64,000 nucleotides of DNA, taken from contig NZ_CP124543.1 of NCBI RefSeq assembly GCF_029953635.1, positions 1,901,455-1,965,454 on the forward strand, in the 5' to 3' direction. Below are positions 60,880-64,000 of the stretch, one piece after another. Position 1 is the first letter of the stretch. Every line of letters starts with the position of its first letter. The notes under the pieces are model-generated. The model made no database searches, was not told where the DNA came from, and saw nothing but the letters and a program-made list of their open reading frames with translations. Both the position numbers and the translations under genes were made by a program. The stretch is from Halotia branconii CENA392 (GTDB lineage: Bacteria; Cyanobacteriota; Cyanobacteriia; Cyanobacteriales; Nostocaceae).

Positions 60880-61749
60880 ATGACCCGAATAGTTCGCTTG
60901 GCAATTATTGTTCTGGTTGTATTGAGTTGCACCGTTTTGATTTTATTTGAGACGATACAATCAGCATCAACTCAATCAAAGTCAGCAATTGAGCTTCCAG
61001 TGAGTACAGATATTGCTGAAAACATAGATTTTGGACGGCACTTTCGAGAACTAGGAGTTGAAGGTGCGATTTTGATTGATGACTTGAACCGCGATCGCAT
61101 TGTGCAGTACAATCCACAACGGAACGCCACAGCTTTCTTACCTGCATCGACATTTAAAATTTTCAATTCCCTAATTGCATTAGAAACTAGGGTAATTTCA
61201 GATGAAATAGCGGTTTTAACGTGGGATGGCATTCCCAGAAAGATTCCTGAATGGAATCGAGATTTGAATATGAGACAGGCATTCAAGCTTTCTGCCTTTT
61301 GGTTTTACCAAGTTCTAGCTCGTCGAGTGGGACATGAGCAGATGCAAAAATGGGTGACTCAAGCCAAATACGGCAACCAAAAAATTGGCAGTAAAGATGA
61401 TATTGATAAATTTTGGTTAGAGGGAGAACTGCGAATTACACCTCAAGAGCAAATTCAATTTTTGCGTCGTCTCTACAATAATGACTTACCTTTCTCTAAG
61501 CGATCGCTCTCTATTGTCAAAGATATTATGGTAATGGAGCAGACACCAGATTACACAATTAGAGGTAAAACAGGCTGGGTTGGATTTGCGGACAATGTAA
61601 CACCGAAAATTGGATGGTATGTTGGTTATTTAGAGAAGGGCAAGAATGTTTACTTTTTTGCGACTAACATCGACATTCATAATCAAAAAGATCCATCTGC
61701 GCGAATGGAGTTAACACGTCGTTGTTTCAAAGATCTGGCGGTGTTGTAA
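60880..61749 (+). CDS. Class D (OXA-type) beta-lactamase
   Basis: A 289-aa serine beta-lactamase or penicillin-interacting protein. The N-terminal hydrophobic stretch (LAIIVLVVLSCTVLILFETI) is a signal or membrane anchor. Motifs: STFK at 90-93 (Ser90 nucleophile, Lys93), SAF at 138-140 where SxV is usual, KYGN with YGN at 164-166, WLEG at 179-182, and KTGW at 230-233. Length and motif order match OXA enzymes. GAAGGAAG precedes the ATG. No integron, insertion sequence or cassette end is adjacent, so it appears to be chromosomal. Activity on beta-lactams must be inferred from the motifs. Confidence 0.9.
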   Translation: MTRIVRLAIIVLVVLSCTVLILFETIQSASTQSKSAIELPVSTDIAENIDFGRHFRELGVEGAILIDDLNRDRIVQYNPQRNATAFLPASTFKIFNSLIALETRVISDEIAVLTWDGIPRKIPEWNRDLNMRQAFKLSAFWFYQVLARRVGHEQMQKWVTQAKYGNQKIGSKDDIDKFWLEGELRITPQEQIQFLRRLYNNDLPFSKRSLSIVKDIMVMEQTPDYTIRGKTGWVGFADNVTPKIGWYVGYLEKGKNVYFFATNIDIHNQKDPSARMELTRRCFKDLAVL

Positions 61750-61783
61750 CATTGGCTGTCTATTTAAACATTTTAGGCAGTGT

Positions 61784-62113
61784 TTAGTGACAAGCAAGCT
61801 TTAGACTTACATAGCGATTTAAGCTCACATTCTCCTCTGCTGCTTCTATAGCTAGCCTACGGTGAAGTTCTGGAGGAATGCGAACTTGAAATTTACCGCT
61901 ATAGTTTTTTTCTGCAATAGGTTCTGGAATCCTTTCACCATTAGCTTCCATGTCTGTCACAACATCCTTGATTAGGTTTTCAATACCCTCAAGTGCAGCA
62001 ACACGATTCTCATGGAGATAAGATAAGCTAGGAAATTCAGCACATAAACCTACGTATTCTTGGTCTTCGCTTGACCAAGTGATTTTATATGTGTAGTGGT
62101 CATAGTTTTTCAT
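61784..62113 (-). CDS. hicB: HicB-type antitoxin
   Basis: A 109-aa protein. The N-terminal part is a HicB partial RNase-H-like fold (YTYKITWSSEDQEYVGLCAEFPSLSYLHENRVAALEGIENLIKDVV). The C-terminal part has the DNA-binding RHH text KFQVRIPPELHRRLAIEAAEENVSLNRYVSLKL. It follows hicA on the same strand and overlaps its 3' end by 14 bp. It is expected to inhibit HicA and repress the operon. Confidence 0.88.
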   Translation of the reverse strand: MKNYDHYTYKITWSSEDQEYVGLCAEFPSLSYLHENRVAALEGIENLIKDVVTDMEANGERIPEPIAEKNYSGKFQVRIPPELHRRLAIEAAEENVSLNRYVSLKLACH

Positions 62114-62360
62114 TTTCTATTTCCTCAATTTTATTGATTGCCTCCAAAACCTGCTTGACTTGATAAACCTTGGCTTTTCCATTCTTTTGTTGAATATTGA
62201 CGCGTGGATCTCCAGCCCAAGGCGTTTTGTAAACACAATGGCTTGTTCCTTCTTGCCTGGGTTCCCCAAAGTAGTGATTACAAATCTTTACCAAATCGGT
62301 AAAATTTACATCCTTGGGATTGTTTTTAATTTGAACAAGAAGTTTTTCTATTTTTGCCAT
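62100..62360 (-). CDS. hicA: HicA-type mRNA interferase toxin
   Basis: An 86-aa dsRBD-like toxin. The recognisable HicA block is FGEPRQEGTSHCVYKTPWAGDPRVNIQ, with the catalytic His in GTSHCVYKT. Its C-terminal tail KAKVYQVKQVLEAINKIEEIE is usual. The gene is upstream of hicB in the normal toxin-first order. It should cleave mRNA when free. The reading frame is intact. Confidence 0.87.
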   Translation of the reverse strand: MAKIEKLLVQIKNNPKDVNFTDLVKICNHYFGEPRQEGTSHCVYKTPWAGDPRVNIQQKNGKAKVYQVKQVLEAINKIEEIENEKL

Positions 62361-62641
62361 AAGTTATACCAAGCTGCTGTCAAATAAGTAGAAAGTTTCT
62401 ACAAAAATGACATATTAAAAGCAACTTGGTATTGCTTTATGTTAATAATAGTATCAATAGTGGTACTATGTCAAGTTCATGATTTGTGTCAGTAGGGGGC
62501 AATTCGCACTTTCGCCAACATAAAAAAAAGATTCACTGAAATCATCCAGCGAGAAAACTGCTTGGACATAGAGTCAAAGCGATCGCATTAATGCAGGTTA
62601 AGTTGTAAAAGCAACGAACGATTTTAAATTACGAAGATCAA

Positions 62642-62983
62642 ATGAAGTTGTATTTGCAGTACGCAGAAGAATTGTCGGGGCAATGGAAAAGCCTCTGTGA
62701 AATTGAACTGAAGCCTCTACTGAACGTAAATCCACGCCCTCTTGCAGAATATCAAAATATCCTTGGTATTCATCTTGCGCCAGTGAGGATGCCAAATGGT
62801 GAAGTTCTCAACGTTGATATCACATACTCGACAAAGAACCGAGGAATTAGTATTAGATTTTTGAGCAAAGACACCACCCTAATACAGGTTGGAGGCTTTA
62901 AGAGACAAGAAACATCTTATGATCCAAATGTAATATTTATAACACCAAACGGTATTCATGTCTCCGCTATGGTTGGCACTTAA
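62642..62983 (+). CDS. Hypothetical protein, 113 aa
   Basis: A soluble, beta-rich protein (LYLQYAEELSGQWKSLCEIELKPLLNVNPRPL, VRMPNGEVLNVDITYSTKNRGISIRFLSKDTTLIQVGG). I do not recognise the family. The uninterrupted frame and amino-acid composition suggest a real gene. It sits between the hicAB pair and vap-like remnants, in an accessory-looking stretch. Confidence 0.5.
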   Translation: MKLYLQYAEELSGQWKSLCEIELKPLLNVNPRPLAEYQNILGIHLAPVRMPNGEVLNVDITYSTKNRGISIRFLSKDTTLIQVGGFKRQETSYDPNVIFITPNGIHVSAMVGT

Positions 62984-63044
62984 TAAGACTTTAGGGAAGT
63001 AAAATAGGGTTAATCCTTTCTTTAGTTATTGATGATGGATGGAA

Positions 63045-63110
63045 TTACTGTAGAGCGACAAAAGCTATAAGATACCGAATACAGGCATTAGTATCTAACA
63101 AATAACTCAT
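63045..63110 (-). pseudogene. vapC-like toxin remnant (N-terminal fragment)
   Basis: On the minus strand ATG at 63110 begins MSYLLDTNACIRYLIAFVALQ and then TAA. MSYLLDTNACIRYL is the first strand and catalytic Asp region of VapC PIN toxins; nothing after residue 14 matches, and the frame stops after 21 codons. Its ATG overlaps the stop of the upstream antitoxin in ATGA, the typical vapBC junction, so this was once the antitoxin's toxin partner. Confidence 0.7.
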
Positions 63111-63364
63111 AATAATGGCTCTCGTTCCTGTGCTTCTGGCTGAGGTTCTCTAACTAACAATTCTCCCTGCCAACTGCCACAAGTCTGCTCAAAGAAACCA
63201 GGCGACCAGTTCCTATTTTTAGATATAACTATAGGCGTATTTTCTGTTACATCCTCAAGGATAGATGTGATTTCTTCTTCTAAAGTCCGTTGATGACTCT
63301 GAGCAAGATGTTTGAGTTTTTCTATAACAATGGGATTGAGCCTTTTTAAGATAACTTGAGTCAT
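63107..63364 (-). CDS. Arc/FitA-like antitoxin of the degraded VapC partner
   Basis: An 85-aa protein starting at 63364 (MTQVILKRLNPIVIEKLKHLAQSHQRTLEEEITSILEDV), supported by AGGAGA upstream. The text is a ribbon-helix-helix DNA-binding domain of the FitA/Arc type. The C-terminal tail (NRNWSPGFFEQTCGSWQGELL) is the kind that blocks PIN toxins. The upstream-frame residues to 63412 are dropped. The adjacent toxin is truncated (63045-63110), so this is an orphan antitoxin unless it acts on another VapC. Confidence 0.75.
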   Translation of the reverse strand: MTQVILKRLNPIVIEKLKHLAQSHQRTLEEEITSILEDVTENTPIVISKNRNWSPGFFEQTCGSWQGELLVREPQPEAQEREPLL

Positions 63365-63422
63365 ATTAATCTCCTGAAAAATCAACCAACTAGTCACTAA
63401 CGATAAATCCAACCTTTAACAA

Positions 63423-63626
63423 TTGCTTTTTTCGGCGGAAAATGAGGATTTGGTACGAATACATGAAATTTTGGAAAAATATGCAGATAGCCAACTTGAT
63501 TTTACAGATGCGGCAATTGTTACTATAGCTGAGAGACGTGTTATTACTCGCATTTATACGCTTGATCGTAGAGATTTTTCGATCATTCGCCCAAATCATT
63601 GTGATTACTTTAAGCTACTACCCTGA
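63423..63626 (+). pseudogene. PIN-domain toxin C-terminal fragment
   Basis: The frame contains ADSQLDFTDAAIVTIAERRVITRIYTLDRRDFSIIRP, which is the C-terminal half of a VapC PIN domain with the third acidic position (DFTDAA) and the 'YTLDRRDF' strand. The N-terminal half with the first catalytic Asp is absent upstream, where a different sequence stands. The only in-frame start is TTG 63423. It is on the opposite strand from the fragment at 63045-63110 and comes from a different toxin. Confidence 0.55.
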
Positions 63627-63913
63627 CCTAACAACAAATCTATTAGGGTGCTGGAAGACTTGGAGATGTCTTTACTCGAAGAAGATATCATCAACAAAAA
63701 TACAATTTTTATTACGTAAAAATACGTAAGTTTAAAAAATTTTTATTTTTAGTTTATCTATTTGATATTCCCAGGTTGCGCCTGGGAATCCTTGTTTTAA
63801 GGTGAATCTTAAATAGAGAACTTTAGGTTATCTGGTTACAGTCTATTTCACTTTCTAATAGGTATTTATCTCACAGATGAGCATGTCATAACCCCGTTTA
63901 TACCTTAATTCTA

Positions 63914-64000
63914 ATGACAACAGCTATTAAAACTCCAACCAAGACTGATAAATTTATTCATCCAGAAGACAGTAAAAACCAACAGCCCAGTAGTAATATA
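63914..64000 (+). CDS. Start of an unknown gene, 3' end beyond window
   Basis: ATG 63914 opens a frame that is unbroken to the window end: MTTAIKTPTKTDKFIHPEDS followed by KNQQPSSNI. Only 29 codons are present, all polar, so no family can be named. The preceding 287 bp (63627-63913) shows no gene and could hold its promoter. Confidence 0.4.
   Translation, partial: MTTAIKTPTKTDKFIHPEDSKNQQPSSNI

Noticed and set aside
60880..61749. Acquired resistance cassette
   Set aside because: No integron recombination site, insertion sequence or unusual composition near the OXA-type gene.

Overview
The window reads as chromosome of a filamentous, probably Nostocales, cyanobacterium. The octamer GCGATCGC (HIP1) recurs inside and between genes, as is typical of that group. 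Lineage markers include PSI subunit PsaK, the phycobilisome-degradation protein NblA, an OCP-type carotenoid-protein pair (an N-domain HCP and a C-domain homologue), the alkane pair ado/aar, a cyanobacterial Hfq, and many Ser/Thr kinases, hybrid sensors and dispersed palindromic or MITE-like repeats. I saw no rRNA, tRNA, CRISPR array or prophage.

Layout. 1-7.2 kb: a hybrid sensor kinase cut by the left edge, a Ser/Thr kinase with an SH3b domain, a conserved unknown, and a secreted calcium-loop repeat protein with RTX and 'bluetail'-like ends. 7.5-16.9 kb: an antitoxin-like remnant, a GNAT, an MDR oxidoreductase, a universal stress protein, pgk, a PhnD-like lipoprotein divergent from a membrane c-heme/HAMP protein, a second Ser/Thr kinase, a RodZ-like protein and an alpha/beta hydrolase. 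17-27.8 kb: a transposase relic with a MITE, PhoX phosphatase, an ABC1 kinase/PP2C phosphatase operon, nblA with a decayed partial copy, alanine dehydrogenase, and a Tat-exported FAD/Rieske oxidoreductase. 28-31.8 kb: an ABC-2 exporter, a conserved unknown and a PIN-type toxin/antitoxin pair. 31.8-39 kb: an orphan sugar-ABC permease, then ado, aar, accA, an SDR, folE, trpF (opposite strand) and psaK. 39-49.6 kb: LtrA-like protein, small unknowns, a DUF389 membrane protein, a sensor kinase, a CPA2 antiporter with TrkA domains, hfq and dapF. 49.7-52.5 kb: a compact cassette of four small unknown genes behind a phytoene-desaturase-like flavoprotein. 52.6-59.6 kb: a GNAT relic, HCP, an acidic disordered protein, HAD phosphatase, queG, the OCP C-domain homologue, and a partner-switching module (SpoIIE-type phosphatase, RsbW-like ATPase) with a NarL-type regulator. 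60-64 kb: a WecG/TagA glycosyltransferase, a class D beta-lactamase, hicAB, and decayed vapBC-type toxin/antitoxin genes.

How genes work together. ado and aar make hydrocarbons from fatty acyl-ACP, and AccA supplies carboxyltransferase for the same fatty-acid pool. The HCP and C-domain homologue are the two halves of a modular orange carotenoid protein. The ABC1 kinase/PP2C pair and the SpoIIE/RsbW pair are protein-phosphorylation modules. PhoX and the PhnD-like protein point to phosphorus acquisition, and NblA to nutrient-stress bleaching.

The best candidate for something undescribed is the four-gene cassette at 49704-50819. Its third gene resembles the C-terminal half of an Mrr-type nuclease, and its second gene, in the same frame and separated only by two stop codons, could be the other half. 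Dispersed repeats are the other strong theme: at least three MITE-like families, GC-rich tracts in several sites, and palindromes that interrupt genes.
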